Positions 55,849 through 64,000 of a stretch of DNA of 64,000 nt are shown here, piece by piece. Position 1 is the first letter of the stretch; the number at the start of each line of letters is the position of its first letter. The position numbers and the translations under genes are program-made. The stretch spans positions 114,594-178,593 of the forward strand of contig NZ_JAUAOA010000006.1 in NCBI RefSeq assembly GCF_030542965.1, in the 5' to 3' direction. The notes below the pieces were generated by a model, which worked only from the letters and a program-made list of their open reading frames with translations, ran no database searches and was not told where the DNA came from. The stretch comes from Azotosporobacter soli. GTDB taxonomy: Bacteria > Bacillota > Negativicutes > SG130.

Positions 55849-56949
55849 ATGAATTCACAATCCGTTCTGTCCTTTCAGCTCAAGAAAGAGCAGCTTTTCG
55901 CACTGCGCCAGATTCCCTTAAATGCACTCTCGCCGTTCACGCTCGACGCTTTGCCGCTTCCTCTGTCCGTTGAAACGCGTTCCCTTTCCCTGCGCCCGGA
56001 TTTTCAAGCCGCGCTGGCGATTCTGGCACAGCCGCGTTTGCGTCTCGAATATCGCCAGGCCACAGGCGATCCAAGCTGGCGTTCGATAACGGCCTACGGC
56101 AGTCCCGGCAACGGCAATCAAGCCTTCGTCGTCCTTTTGCCTTCGCCGGAAGAAAATCTGACGCTGCTCTATTTCGCAAGCGCTGCCGATTACATAGCCT
56201 GGTGGCTGCAAAATTTCGCTCGCGTTGCACTCACTGCGCAGCCCGCGCTCAGCGCGCATGCGTTTGGCCTGCCGACGCTGCTTTGCCTTTTGCAAACCGT
56301 AGACAGCTACCGGCGTCTCGAACTCGAAGCTTTGCTGCGCTATGAAACGGCCGACGCTTTTGCCCTCAGTGAGGAAACGCTGCGCAGCCATTTGCATGCC
56401 GCTTGGAGCAAGCAGGACTTTCGCTGGCTGAGCATCGCCTTGCTGGCGCTGACGCCCGGTTTGCCGCAAACAGAACCGCAGTTATCCGAACAAGCCTTTC
56501 AAACGGCGTTCGAACTGGGTTTCCTCTCTTCGCACAGCAAGGCTACGCTGCAGCTCGGCCCGCAAGGTCAGCGCCTGTGCCGCGAACTGCAGCGCTCCCT
56601 TCTCGCGCCGCTCGGCTGCGAAGCGATGACGCTCGGCGAAAACGGTCTTTCCAGTCTCGCGCGTTTCTTTTTTCTTGCCAGTCAGGAAAGCAACCATCTT
56701 TTCTCGTTTTCACCCGCCAGCGCTGCACAGCTCACCTTCCGACATCAAGCCCTGACCTGCGCGGCTTTAGAGGAAAACATGACGGCTTGGCTTGCCGCTC
56801 TTTGCACGGCCGCCGCCAATACGGAGGCCGCAGCCGCACCTTTGCCCATAACAAACCGCATTCTCTGCAAGACCTGCGGCCATTTGGGCAACGTCGGCGC
56901 AAAATTTTGCATCAATTGCGGTTCTTTTTTAGAAAAAAATCCGAAATAG
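55849..56949 (+). CDS. Unknown protein with C-terminal zinc ribbon
   Basis: 366 residues, not recognised. The first 320 residues are Leu/Ala-rich, mostly soluble, without catalytic motifs. The C-terminus RILCKTCGHLGNVGAKFCIN (then CGSFL) is a classic C-x2-C...C-x2-C zinc ribbon. ATG 55849 follows AAAGGAGC; an upstream codon at 55801 is rejected. Its promoter region overlaps that of the minus-strand RNA. Function unknown. Confidence 0.75.
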   Translation: MNSQSVLSFQLKKEQLFALRQIPLNALSPFTLDALPLPLSVETRSLSLRPDFQAALAILAQPRLRLEYRQATGDPSWRSITAYGSPGNGNQAFVVLLPSPEENLTLLYFASAADYIAWWLQNFARVALTAQPALSAHAFGLPTLLCLLQTVDSYRRLELEALLRYETADAFALSEETLRSHLHAAWSKQDFRWLSIALLALTPGLPQTEPQLSEQAFQTAFELGFLSSHSKATLQLGPQGQRLCRELQRSLLAPLGCEAMTLGENGLSSLARFFFLASQESNHLFSFSPASAAQLTFRHQALTCAALEENMTAWLAALCTAAANTEAAAAPLPITNRILCKTCGHLGNVGAKFCINCGSFLEKNPK

Positions 56950-56950
56950 C

Positions 56951-56986
56951 CTGCGCCGCTGCCTTTTTAAAAAGGCAGCGGCGCAG
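56951..56986. repeat. 36-bp perfect palindrome after the zinc-ribbon gene
   Basis: CTGCGCCGCTGCCTTTTT (56951-56968) and its exact reverse complement (56969-56986), immediately after the stop. There is no T-run outside the stem, though the centre is TTTTTAAAAA. It may act as a terminator or mRNA end in either direction. Confidence 0.65.
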
Positions 56987-57017
56987 AGTGTAGAGAATTG
57001 AAAAATAGAATGCGATA

Positions 57018-57117
57018 ACACGAAGAGGCGAAGCGGGCCGCTCGTATCGGCCCGTTGGGAAGAAAGGAAGAAGAATTTAAAAATCCTTCCGATCTTCCCT
57101 TCTTCAACTCTTCGTGT
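57018..57117. repeat. Folded intergenic element, about 100 bp
   Basis: An outer stem ACACGAAGAG (57018-57027) with CTCTTCGTGT (57108-57117) encloses a first hairpin CGGGCC (57034-57039) with GGCCCG (57049-57054), and a second with GGGAAG (57057-57062) / CTTCCC (57094-57099) and GGAAG (57066-57070) / CTTCC (57086-57090). A two-armed fold with no ORF; it could be a dispersed repeat or an RNA. Confidence 0.6.
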
Positions 57118-57165
57118 AGAAAACGTCCCACTTGATTTCGTTTTGTCGACAGTCTCCGCCTTTCC

Positions 57166-57915
57166 TTAGCTGATGATTTTCTTTTCCAAAAGACGGACCG
57201 GCAAACGGCAAAAGAGAAGCGTTCCGAGCGCCAAGACCAGCGCGTGCAGCCAGAGATCAGCGCTGATTCGTCCCGTCGCCAGCGCCCGGCATACCTCCAC
57301 GCTGTGAAAAAGAGGATTGAACCAATTCAGATACTGCAGCCAGAGCGGCAATGTATTGGCCGGGAAAAAAATGCCCGAAATCAGATACATCGGCGTAATC
57401 ACCAGCGTAATATAATAATTCATATAATCGATATGGCCTACCCACGCCGTATAGGACAGGGCCAGAAGGGAGAACACCGCGCCCGGCAAGAGTAAAAAGA
57501 GCGGTATCAAGAGACTCCAGACCGACTGAAGCTGCCCCAATACGCCGATCACCAGCATAATGATCATGCCGAAGACCACGCTTTTCACCATCCCGAACAG
57601 CACTTCGCCGAGCACGATATCGCCGATCGTAGCCGGGCCGGCCAGGATCGCATGAAACGTCTTTTGAAAATGCAGCCGGATAAAGCTGGCATATGTGCAT
57701 TCGAACGTGGCCGCCCACATCGCCGACGCGCCAACCATGCCCGGCGCCATGAACTGCACATAACTCATGCCGTCCATTTCCTGTACAAACGCGCCGAGAC
57801 CAAAGCCCATCGCCGAGAGATACATGAACGGCTCCAAAAAGTTCATCATCACATTCGACCACCAATTGCGCCGAAAAACGATCATATGGCGTCGTAAAAT
57901 CGCAAGCGCGACCAT
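57166..57915 (-). CDS. ABC-2 type exporter permease
   Basis: 249 residues with about six TM segments, of the NodJ/ABC-2 family: LEPFMYLSAMGFGLGAFVQE and ISGIFFPANTLPLWLQYLNW, then FNPLFHSVEVCRAL are typical. GAGGAGGGG precedes ATG 57915, two bases after the ATPase stop. Exports an unknown compound together with the ATPase. Confidence 0.9.
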   Translation of the reverse strand: MVALAILRRHMIVFRRNWWSNVMMNFLEPFMYLSAMGFGLGAFVQEMDGMSYVQFMAPGMVGASAMWAATFECTYASFIRLHFQKTFHAILAGPATIGDIVLGEVLFGMVKSVVFGMIIMLVIGVLGQLQSVWSLLIPLFLLLPGAVFSLLALSYTAWVGHIDYMNYYITLVITPMYLISGIFFPANTLPLWLQYLNWFNPLFHSVEVCRALATGRISADLWLHALVLALGTLLFCRLPVRLLEKKIIS

Positions 57916-57917
57916 CG

Positions 57918-58856
57918 CTACCCCTCCTCTCGCCTGCCGGTCAATTGCAGGAACACATCTTCTAAGTTGGCCGCGCGCATATAGCAATTCGCCTGCGGCA
58001 AGCCGATCGATTCCAATTCCCGCCAGACTTTAATGCCGTCTTTGGCAAAGATAAACAGTCCTTCCGCCAGATAAACCGGACGACCGCCAATCGAAAGCAC
58101 CGCTTCTTCAATCCGTTCCGGCAGACTTTCGAGCGGCGCCCTGACCTCGATGACGCACGGGTCGACCTGTTTGCTGACCAAATCCTCCGGCGTTCCTTCG
58201 GCCAGAATCTCGCCGTCGTTCATCAAAACGAGTCGATCACAAAGCTGCTCCGCCTCTTCCATGTAATGCGTCGTCAGGATCATCGTGACGCCCTCTTCTT
58301 TAAGGCGGCGCAGCTTCTGCCAGACAAGCCTTCTTCCCTGCGGATCGAGTCCGGTCGTCGGTTCATCGAGAATCAGCAATTCCGGCTTATTGATCAGCGC
58401 GCGCGCGATGACCAGACGCCGCTTATTGCCTCCGGACAGCGTTTCCACCGGCGCGTCGCGCTTCTCGCCGATTCCCATAAAGTCGAGCAAGGCCAGGCCG
58501 CGCTGTTTTGCTTCGCTGGCCTTCAACCCAAAATAACCGCCATAAGCGATCAAATTATCCAGCACCGTCAGATCCGGATCCAGGTTATCTTCCTGCGGCA
58601 CAATCCCCAATCTGCCCTTCACCGCAGCCGAAGTCAATCCGTTTACCGCGCTTCCGAGCACCGTCAGTTCGCCCTCTTCCAGTTTCGACAAACCGTAGAT
58701 CATCCGCATCGTCGTCGATTTTCCCGCGCCGTTATGTCCCAGGAAGCCGAAACATTCGCCCGCCTGAATCGAAAACGAAATGCCTTTTAGCGCTTCCAGT
58801 CCGCCATATCTTTTGCGCAATCCTTTGGCTTCCACTACCACCGCTCTGCTGCTCAT
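57918..58856 (-). CDS. ABC-2 type exporter ATPase
   Basis: 312 residues. Walker A GHNGAGKSTTMRMIYGL, Q-loop VPQEDNLDPDLTV, signature LSGGNKRRLVIARALI, Walker B LLILDEPTTGLDPQGR and switch His TTHYMEE are intact. NodI/drug-exporter type. Two-gene unit with the permease, GGGGGAAGGG before ATG 58856. Substrate unknown. Confidence 0.93.
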   Translation of the reverse strand: MSSRAVVVEAKGLRKRYGGLEALKGISFSIQAGECFGFLGHNGAGKSTTMRMIYGLSKLEEGELTVLGSAVNGLTSAAVKGRLGIVPQEDNLDPDLTVLDNLIAYGGYFGLKASEAKQRGLALLDFMGIGEKRDAPVETLSGGNKRRLVIARALINKPELLILDEPTTGLDPQGRRLVWQKLRRLKEEGVTMILTTHYMEEAEQLCDRLVLMNDGEILAEGTPEDLVSKQVDPCVIEVRAPLESLPERIEEAVLSIGGRPVYLAEGLFIFAKDGIKVWRELESIGLPQANCYMRAANLEDVFLQLTGRREEG

Positions 58857-58934
58857 GCCCTTCCCCCCCTTTCTTTTACTCTGCCCTTCTTCGTGTTAAA
58901 ATGCCCCTGCAAATTCCTCTTTTCATTACAGAAA

Positions 58935-58956
58935 AAAGCGGCCCTAGGGCCGCTTT
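58935..58956 (-). terminator. Terminator of mqnE
   Basis: AAAGCGGCCC (58935-58944) with GGGCCGCTTT (58947-58956), central TA, followed by T6 on the minus strand just after the stop at 58960. Confidence 0.82.
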
Positions 58957-58959
58957 ACT

Positions 58960-60045
58960 TTATTCCAACACCCTGATGATATTATACATCGAATCGCGCT
59001 CCACCGGAATGCGCCCCGTTTCACGAATCGTCCGGATGATCGCGGCCTGGCTCAGGCTCGTCTCCGCTTTGCCGCCTGCCGCATGAATGATTTTTTCCTC
59101 GCTTACCGTGCCGTCGATGTCATTTGCGCCAAAGCCCAGCGACAATTGCGCAACCGGCAGCGTCAGCATGACCCAGTAGGCTTTTATGTTCCGGAAATTA
59201 TCGAGCAGCAAACGTGATATCGCCATCGTTTTCATTTCATCCCAAAGCGATGTGCGTCGCACCGCTTCATTCAATTCCGTATTTTTCGGATGAAACGGAA
59301 AACAGATAAAGGTCTGGAAACCGTCGGTCTCATCCTGCAGCTCGCGCAGCGCCAACAAATGGTCCACCCGTTCTTCCATCGTTTCCACATGTCCGTACAG
59401 CATGCTGGCGTTGCTGCGCAGGCCCATTTGATGCGCCGCTTTCGCGACAGCCAGCCACTCCTCGCTGTTGGCCTTATTCGGGCAAAGCTGCTCGCGCACC
59501 CGATCCGACAGAATCTCGGCTCCGCCGCCGGGCAACGAATCGACGCCTGCAGCTTTAAAGCGGCGCAGCGTCTCCTCAATCGTAATTCCGGCCTGTTTGG
59601 CAAAATAGTGAATCTCTACTGCGGTAAACGCCTTCAGATGCAAATGCGGGAATTTCGCTTTCAAGCTGGCGATGATATCGAAGTAATAGGCAAGCGGCCA
59701 GGTCGGATGCAGCCCGCTGACAATGTGCAGTTCACGCAGCGCCGGATCTTGCGCCGCCTGCGCCGCAATAGCGAGCACCTGCTCCTTCGTCATCTCATAC
59801 GATTGCTGACTGTCCGCATCACAGCCGAATGCACAAAAACGACAGCGCGCCGTGCAAATGTTCGTCAGATTGATATGCCGGTTCACATTGAAATACACAT
59901 AATCGCCGCTGATGCGCTGACGTACCAAATCCGCCAACATGCCAAGCCAAGCCACATCCTGGCAGGCAAACAAAGCCACACCGTCTGCGCGGCTTAAACG
60001 AATCCCCTTGCGCACCTTATCTTCTATGACAGAATAAATCTCCAT
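58960..60045 (-). CDS. mqnE: Aminodeoxyfutalosine synthase (radical SAM)
   Basis: 361 residues. Radical SAM enzyme of the futalosine route to menaquinone. NLTNICTARCRFCAFGCD holds C64-x3-C68-x2-C71 for the 4Fe-4S cluster; DSLPGGGAEILSDRVREQLC and SNASMLYGHVETMEERVDHL are family segments. The CofH/MqnC relatives differ in these regions. ATG 60045 is 12 nt from AAAGGAG, slightly long; TTG 60051 is an alternative. Other mqn genes are not in the window. Confidence 0.92.
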   Translation of the reverse strand: MEIYSVIEDKVRKGIRLSRADGVALFACQDVAWLGMLADLVRQRISGDYVYFNVNRHINLTNICTARCRFCAFGCDADSQQSYEMTKEQVLAIAAQAAQDPALRELHIVSGLHPTWPLAYYFDIIASLKAKFPHLHLKAFTAVEIHYFAKQAGITIEETLRRFKAAGVDSLPGGGAEILSDRVREQLCPNKANSEEWLAVAKAAHQMGLRSNASMLYGHVETMEERVDHLLALRELQDETDGFQTFICFPFHPKNTELNEAVRRTSLWDEMKTMAISRLLLDNFRNIKAYWVMLTLPVAQLSLGFGANDIDGTVSEEKIIHAAGGKAETSLSQAAIIRTIRETGRIPVERDSMYNIIRVLE

Positions 60046-60174
60046 CAATCTCAAACACTCCTTTATCAAAGGCCCTCCCGCTGCCGTCAACGGCAAGCAG
60101 CAAAGCATACGCATCCAATAATCCTTATGTATTATATCACCATCTATTCGGCGCGGCCAGCCGTTTCGTCGCTA

Positions 60175-60217
60175 AAATACAGCGCACCCGCTTCAAGCCT
60201 GCGGGTGCGCTGTATTT
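60175..60217 (-). terminator. Terminator of the PucR/CheC/GGDEF operon
   Basis: 17-bp stem (60175-60191 with 60201-60217), 9-nt loop, just after the stop at 60223. Confidence 0.85.
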
Positions 60218-60222
60218 TTCTT

Positions 60223-61167
60223 TTACTCGACCACCTCATATTGCCGTGTGTCGGCAAGCATCTCCGCGCGCGCCTTGTCTAAAAGCTCCTGTGCCGCCTC
60301 GGCCTGATCCGGGAAAATGCGAATGCCAAGCGCCGCTTTTATCTTCAGCCGCTCTTTTTCTAAACGCCACACCGGTTTGAACGCCCGCAAAATATTTTCC
60401 GCCACCACACCGGCATCCGCACTGCGCTTGATATGTGAAAGCAGTAAAACAAATTCATCCTCATCCCAGCGGGCCAGCGTATCGCTTTTTCTTACGCAAC
60501 ACTCCAGTCGGCGCGCCGCTTCCCGCAAGATCCGCTCCATGAATATCGCGCCTTTCTCTTGCGTCAGCATTTGAAAATCCGGCAGCTTAAGGCAAAGCAG
60601 GCCCACTTTTTGTTCGCCGCGCGCAGCCTGCGCCAACACATAATCTATTCTCTCTTCCAATAACGCACGGCTATGCAACCCGGTAAGCGGGTCAAAAAAA
60701 CCGTTCCGTCTTGCATTCAGCAGTTTGTCTTCCTCATAATCGGCCGCCAGTTTCCGGATGCCGTATTGCAGCTGAGCTATCCGTTTCGTTTGCAGCGTCA
60801 CATCCGAAACCTGCAGCAGAATAAACTGCGCTTCGCAGTGCGACAAGGGTTCGATCCGGATATTGTACACTTTTTCTTCACTCGTTGCCGCAAGACTGCT
60901 GCACAAATCGCCGTGCAACTGCCCGGCCCAAAAACGACTCTGCCCTTTCAGCAACGCATTTTGCAGCGCTTGCAGGTAAAAACGCTCGCCAAAAGACGGC
61001 CACACTTCGGCCAGCATTTTTCGCCTCGCCGTTTCGCCCGCAACGCCGCTCATCCGTTCCAGCCAGGCATTCCAGTGACAAATTTTCAGTTCTGCGTCGA
61101 GCAGTATGATTCCGCCGTCGATTTTCCCCAGCAGACTTTCCAGCAAACTATTCAAGCACATATCCAT
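60223..61167 (-). CDS. PAS protein with degenerate GGDEF domain
   Basis: 314 residues. A PAS domain (about 10-130, GIILLDAELKICHWNAWLER) leads via a helix to a GGDEF-like domain starting DPLTGLHSRALLEERIDYVL. The catalytic loop reads RWDEDEFVLLL instead of R-x-GGDEF, and the metal and substrate residues (D-x-D-x-F-K, N-D, G-H-x-x-G-D) are mostly lost, so cyclase activity is unlikely. It may bind nucleotide or act as a scaffold. ATG 61167 has GAAGGAG and overlaps the CheC-like gene by 20 bp. Confidence 0.87.
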   Translation of the reverse strand: MDMCLNSLLESLLGKIDGGIILLDAELKICHWNAWLERMSGVAGETARRKMLAEVWPSFGERFYLQALQNALLKGQSRFWAGQLHGDLCSSLAATSEEKVYNIRIEPLSHCEAQFILLQVSDVTLQTKRIAQLQYGIRKLAADYEEDKLLNARRNGFFDPLTGLHSRALLEERIDYVLAQAARGEQKVGLLCLKLPDFQMLTQEKGAIFMERILREAARRLECCVRKSDTLARWDEDEFVLLLSHIKRSADAGVVAENILRAFKPVWRLEKERLKIKAALGIRIFPDQAEAAQELLDKARAEMLADTRQYEVVE

Positions 61168-61807
61168 GAGCGGCTCCTTCACCTGCCAGAATTTCCTCGA
61201 GCTTGTGCGCCATTTCAGCAACCAGCTGCCCCTTCATTGTAATCAGCAGCCGACATTCTCTCTCTGCTGCCAAAAAGACAACATGTAGCGGCAGCAATAA
61301 GACCGCCTGCATAACCGCTTCTTTTTCGCTGCTGCTTTCCTCTTCCCATGCAGCAAGCGGCGCCACCTCCGGTATTGCGCATTCGATCCTTCGTCCCAGC
61401 AATTCTCCTATGCCCTCACTGACAGCATTCAACACAACATTGCTCCACTCTTTGATCACGTCTGCTTCAAGATCTTTCCGCTGCGCTTCGCAAGGAATCA
61501 ATGCCCCGTCCGCCTGCTTTAGACAAGCCTCAGCAATCCACCCTGCTTCTCCCGCCGGAAAACGCAAGCGCAGCGGTTTTATGCCTAGCTTCTCTTTTAG
61601 AAAATGCGCCGTTGCCGCATCCGTGCCCCGTTGTGCTTCGCCATGCAATTTAAAATAAGCGTCCCATTTATCCGTCGTTATTATTTCCGCATTAGAAAGC
61701 TGGATCTGGATTTTCACTTCCAGGCTTTCTGTCAACGTGTCTGCCGCCTGTCGAATATAGAGGTTGAATAATTCCGTTAATGCATCTTTTTGTATCAGCG
61801 TCAGCAT
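61148..61807 (-). CDS. CheC-like phosphatase
   Basis: 219 residues with two E-x2-N helices, as in CheC: DALTELFNLYIRQAADTLTE near the N-terminus and DVIKEWSNVVLNAVSEGIGE near residue 140. CheC family proteins dephosphorylate CheY~P-type regulators. It lies in one operon with a PucR-like regulator and a degenerate GGDEF protein, not with other che genes, so its target may be different. ATG 61807; the upstream in-frame ATG at 61873 is less likely. Confidence 0.8.
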   Translation of the reverse strand: MLTLIQKDALTELFNLYIRQAADTLTESLEVKIQIQLSNAEIITTDKWDAYFKLHGEAQRGTDAATAHFLKEKLGIKPLRLRFPAGEAGWIAEACLKQADGALIPCEAQRKDLEADVIKEWSNVVLNAVSEGIGELLGRRIECAIPEVAPLAAWEEESSSEKEAVMQAVLLLPLHVVFLAAERECRLLITMKGQLVAEMAHKLEEILAGEGAAHGYVLE

Positions 61808-61923
61808 CGTCTCCGCTTCCTTTCGTCTTTGCGGGCAAACAGCGTCAGCAATAAGATCAGCGCACCGCCGCATCGGCTGTGCTGCTTGCCAACAACTGTT
61901 TGATTTCTCTCAGCAGTTTCGCT

Positions 61924-63234
61924 CTATTTTTTTCCCGGATCAGCCAAACGCAAAAGTTTCAGCGCGGTCACCAACGCCATCCGTGTTTCAAACGAGTCAA
62001 GCGAACACTTCAGCAACTCTTCGATTCTCTTTTTACGAAACACAACAGTCTTATGATGTAAAAAAAGATGATCTGCAACCAGTTTCAGATTGCCGTTCCG
62101 CAATATCTCCGCCAGCGTGCCGACCAGCTCTGTGCCCTTACGCTCGTCATATTCAAGCAGCGGCCCCAACTGACGCTGAATAAAAGCACGCTTTATTTCG
62201 CTATCCTGCAAGGATAGCAGGATCTGATCCATGCCCAGTTCCTGATAATGCGTGATTCCGCCGACTTGATACTGGCGATTGAAAATGGCTGCGGCATGCG
62301 CCTGCTCATATTGACTCGGCAGTTGCAGCAAACCATTTAGACATTCACTGATTCCCCAAGCCAACAAAACGCCCTCAAATTGCCCTTTCAAACGACTCTC
62401 CAGTGTCAGGAGAGATGCTTGCGCTGCCTCGCTCGATTCGCCGTAGTACAGAAGTCCGATTGTATCGCCGTTTGTCCAGCTGATCCAATCTTCCTGCCCC
62501 GCGGTCAGCGCTTCCACAATTTCTTCCAGAAGCAACTGCTGTTCAAGCTCACTGGCCGTGTGCGTCTTTCCTTCCGGCAGCTGCACGATTTTCCCGACGA
62601 TTGGAATAAAGGTGCGCTGCGCATCAATGCCAAGACGCCAGCACTGCGCGTATAAATCACTTTCTGCCTTATAACGTCCCTGCAGCAATTCACGGAAAAA
62701 TTCACTGCGCCGTCTTCTGTCGTAGGCATTTTGCACCATTTTGCGCAGGCGAATCCGGTCCGTCACATCCTGGAACGTAACGGCAACGGTGCGCTGCCCC
62801 GCCATCGTATAACTCATCGCCGCAACGCGCAGCGCCAAGGTTCGCATTACGCCGCCTAAAACAAGACTGACCTCGCCCTGCTGTACGCCGTCACCGTTCA
62901 ATGCGGCTGCGCTGCGCTCCAACAGCCACCTCACGCTCTCTTCCGGCATCAGATTCTCTAAGCTCATTTCGCCGTCTGTCTCTTGTCTGCCCGTCAGCCA
63001 TGCCTGCTTCGGACCGAAAATTTCCAGCACGCGGCCCTGTTCAGCAAGAATCATACTGAAGTCTGGCATCGCCTGCGCAAATTCACGAAAGCGCTGCACC
63101 ATATCCTGCGTTACGCGCGCCGTCACCTGCTCTTCACTGGAGGTAACCAAGTCCTGCAAGCGTCTATTCTCTTCACGCAACTCTTTCAGCTGCACTTCAT
63201 AGCGCATCGCATCGCTACTTTTTTCTGCTTTCAT
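61924..63234 (-). CDS. PAS-PucR-type transcription regulator
   Basis: 436 residues. An N-terminal coiled coil (about 1-45) and PAS-like domain (about 50-165, FSMILAEQGRVLEIFGPKQA) lead to a CdaR/PucR-type middle region and a C-terminal PucR helix-turn-helix: LVADHLFLHHKTVVFRKKRI. ATG 63234 follows AAAGGAGG (10 nt away). First gene of the operon with the CheC-like and GGDEF-like proteins. Regulated genes unknown. Confidence 0.85.
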   Translation of the reverse strand: MKAEKSSDAMRYEVQLKELREENRRLQDLVTSSEEQVTARVTQDMVQRFREFAQAMPDFSMILAEQGRVLEIFGPKQAWLTGRQETDGEMSLENLMPEESVRWLLERSAAALNGDGVQQGEVSLVLGGVMRTLALRVAAMSYTMAGQRTVAVTFQDVTDRIRLRKMVQNAYDRRRRSEFFRELLQGRYKAESDLYAQCWRLGIDAQRTFIPIVGKIVQLPEGKTHTASELEQQLLLEEIVEALTAGQEDWISWTNGDTIGLLYYGESSEAAQASLLTLESRLKGQFEGVLLAWGISECLNGLLQLPSQYEQAHAAAIFNRQYQVGGITHYQELGMDQILLSLQDSEIKRAFIQRQLGPLLEYDERKGTELVGTLAEILRNGNLKLVADHLFLHHKTVVFRKKRIEELLKCSLDSFETRMALVTALKLLRLADPGKK

Positions 63235-63386
63235 AAATGCGTCGCCTCCTTTCGAGGATGACATTGATATCAAAACGTCTTATATCCTTCGGTCTAAATC
63301 AACGCTTTTCCTGCTAGCATTATCCTCGGCGGGTAATTAATTGCGTTTTCCCCCGTCTTCTCTTACGGCTGAGCAAAAAAAGACCA

Positions 63387-63410
63387 TCGGCACCTTTATA
63401 AAGTTGCCGA
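63387..63410 (-). terminator. Possible second terminator of the rRNA operon
   Basis: Imperfect 24-bp palindrome with central CTTTATAAAG, followed on the minus strand by TGGTC and T7. Confidence 0.4.
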
Positions 63411-63464
63411 CTGCTGTCCTTCGCTTTTTCTTTCTATTTTTGTAGTTCAAAGCATTCCGAGACA

Positions 63465-63502
63465 GAAAAAGACCGTCTGCACGTTCATGCAGACGGTCTT
63501 TT
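63465..63502 (-). terminator. Terminator of the rRNA operon
   Basis: Perfect 16-bp stem (63465-63480 with 63487-63502), 6-nt loop, one base from the 5S 3' end. Confidence 0.92.
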
Positions 63503-63503
63503 T

Positions 63504-63621
63504 AACCGGCAACTCCCTATCCTCCCAGGCCGCTTCCAGCCAAGTACTTTCGGCGTATGTGGGCTTAACTGCTGTGTTCGGTATGGGAACAGGTGGGACC
63601 CCACAGCCATCATCACCGGAT
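63504..63621 (-). rRNA. rrf: 5S ribosomal RNA
   Basis: About 118 nt. On the minus strand it opens TCCGGTGATGATGGCTGTGG, contains the conserved CCCATACCGAACACAG and AGTACTTGGCTGGAAGCGG, and ends GAGTTGCCGG, pairing with the 5' end. Ends are accurate to a few bases. Confidence 0.95.
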
Positions 63622-63890
63622 ACTTCGAATTGTCCTAAACCATTCATCTGCTGCGTTGCTGCTTGCGGTCCTCGCTCAACGTAGCTTCCGCTACGCCTTC
63701 GCTTACGGTCCTCAGCGCGCCTTGCCGCTAAATGCTTTATGCCAATTCTTTGCAACACGAGCTAACGCATCGCAAGATCTTACAGGTAAACATTTCTACA
63801 AGAGAATATATTCCCTGAAAACTTTATAGAAGAAAGATTTGCAAACAAGTGGTTTCATAACTTGCACCCTCTCGAGTGCGAGCTTGCATT
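63622..63890 (-). other. 23S-5S spacer with hairpin tract
   Basis: About 269 bp without tRNA. A GC-rich tract at about 63647-63730 includes CGTAGCTTCCGCTACG and the repeated GCGGTCCTC / ACGGTCCTC, giving strong local hairpins. AAGTTTTCAGGGAAT on the minus strand (near 63813-63827) resembles sequences common in rRNA spacers. Probably processing signals. Confidence 0.55.
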
Positions 63891-64000
63891 AAGTCAAGCC
63901 CTCGGCCTATTAGTACCAGTCAGCTCCATTCATTACTGAACTTCCACACCTGGCCTATCAACCTTGTGATCTACAAGGGGCCTTACCAGACTACTCTGTG
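63891..64000 (-). rRNA. rrl: 23S ribosomal RNA, 3' end (partial)
   Basis: The minus strand shows the conserved 3' terminal region: GGTTGATAGGCCAGGTGTGG, then GGAGCTGACTGGTACTAATA and GGCCGAGGGCTTGACTT. Continues beyond the window. Confidence 0.95.

Noticed and set aside
63447..63758. 103-codon minus-strand frame
   Set aside because: Covers the 5S rRNA and its terminator; not a protein gene.
1..64000. CRISPR arrays, insertion sequences, prophage genes, tRNA genes
   Set aside because: No regularly spaced repeats, transposase, integrase or phage structural genes, and no cloverleaf-like sequences were seen.

Overview
The window reads as part of a chromosome of a low- to mid-GC Firmicute with strong Shine-Dalgarno sites and dense rho-independent terminators. 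A Spo0E-family protein, a CcpN/PPDK-regulator/PPDK operon, a menaquinone futalosine-pathway enzyme (MqnE), GlcT-type antitermination and many chemoreceptors together suggest a motile, probably spore-forming anaerobe. Negativicutes (Sporomusaceae-like) is my best guess; it rests on general gene content, not on a database match. No prophage, insertion sequence, CRISPR array or tRNA gene was seen.

Layout. 1-3.9 kb (minus): glycogen phosphorylase (cut by the window edge), a GlgA-like glycosyltransferase with altered substrate loops, and a Spo0E-like protein. 4-8.8 kb (minus): a four-gene nucleoside-type ABC importer (BmpA/NupN lipoprotein, ATPase, two permeases). 9.1-13.3 kb (plus): ccpN, PPDK regulator and ppdK, an operon controlling the pyruvate/PEP node; ccpN seems to start at an ATC codon and to carry a CcpN operator in its promoter. 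13.6-20.4 kb: a 50-residue Cys-rich ORF, PepV dipeptidase, a cassette of anti-sigma-type kinase, STAS protein and chemoreceptor, then SixA phosphatase with a CYTH-CHAD protein. 20.5-29.7 kb (plus): the fructose PTS operon (DeoR regulator, FruK, IIA, IIBC), a chemoreceptor, and a glucose-type PTS (IIA, PRD antiterminator, IIBC) in which both transcription units begin with an RNA antiterminator/terminator switch.

29.7-45.1 kb: RF3, a siroheme-reductase-like/DUF1858 fusion with a partner protein, a GGDEF/HD-GYP-like protein, chemoreceptors, a solitary HicB-like protein, ApbE, ThpR, an OLD-like ATPase, and a CheX plus receiver-CheX pair. 45.2-54.9 kb: a eukaryote-type hexokinase, the pdxR-pdxS-pdxT vitamin B6 operon, a small AT-rich unknown gene, a 33-residue peptide ORF, two DUF445 proteins and a large unknown membrane protein. 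55-63.3 kb: methylglyoxal synthase, a candidate structured RNA with its own promoter and terminator, a zinc-ribbon protein, an ABC-2 exporter, MqnE, and an operon of PucR-like regulator, CheC-like phosphatase and degenerate GGDEF protein. The right edge holds 5S rRNA and the 3' end of 23S rRNA (minus).

Functionally the window centres on carbon flow (glycogen, PTS sugars, hexokinase, PPDK, methylglyoxal) and on sensing: four chemoreceptors, three CheC/CheX-type proteins and two GGDEF proteins. The least explained items are the RNA near 55.6 kb, the folded intergenic element near 57.05 kb, the siroheme/DUF1858 pair, and the degenerate-GGDEF/CheC operon.
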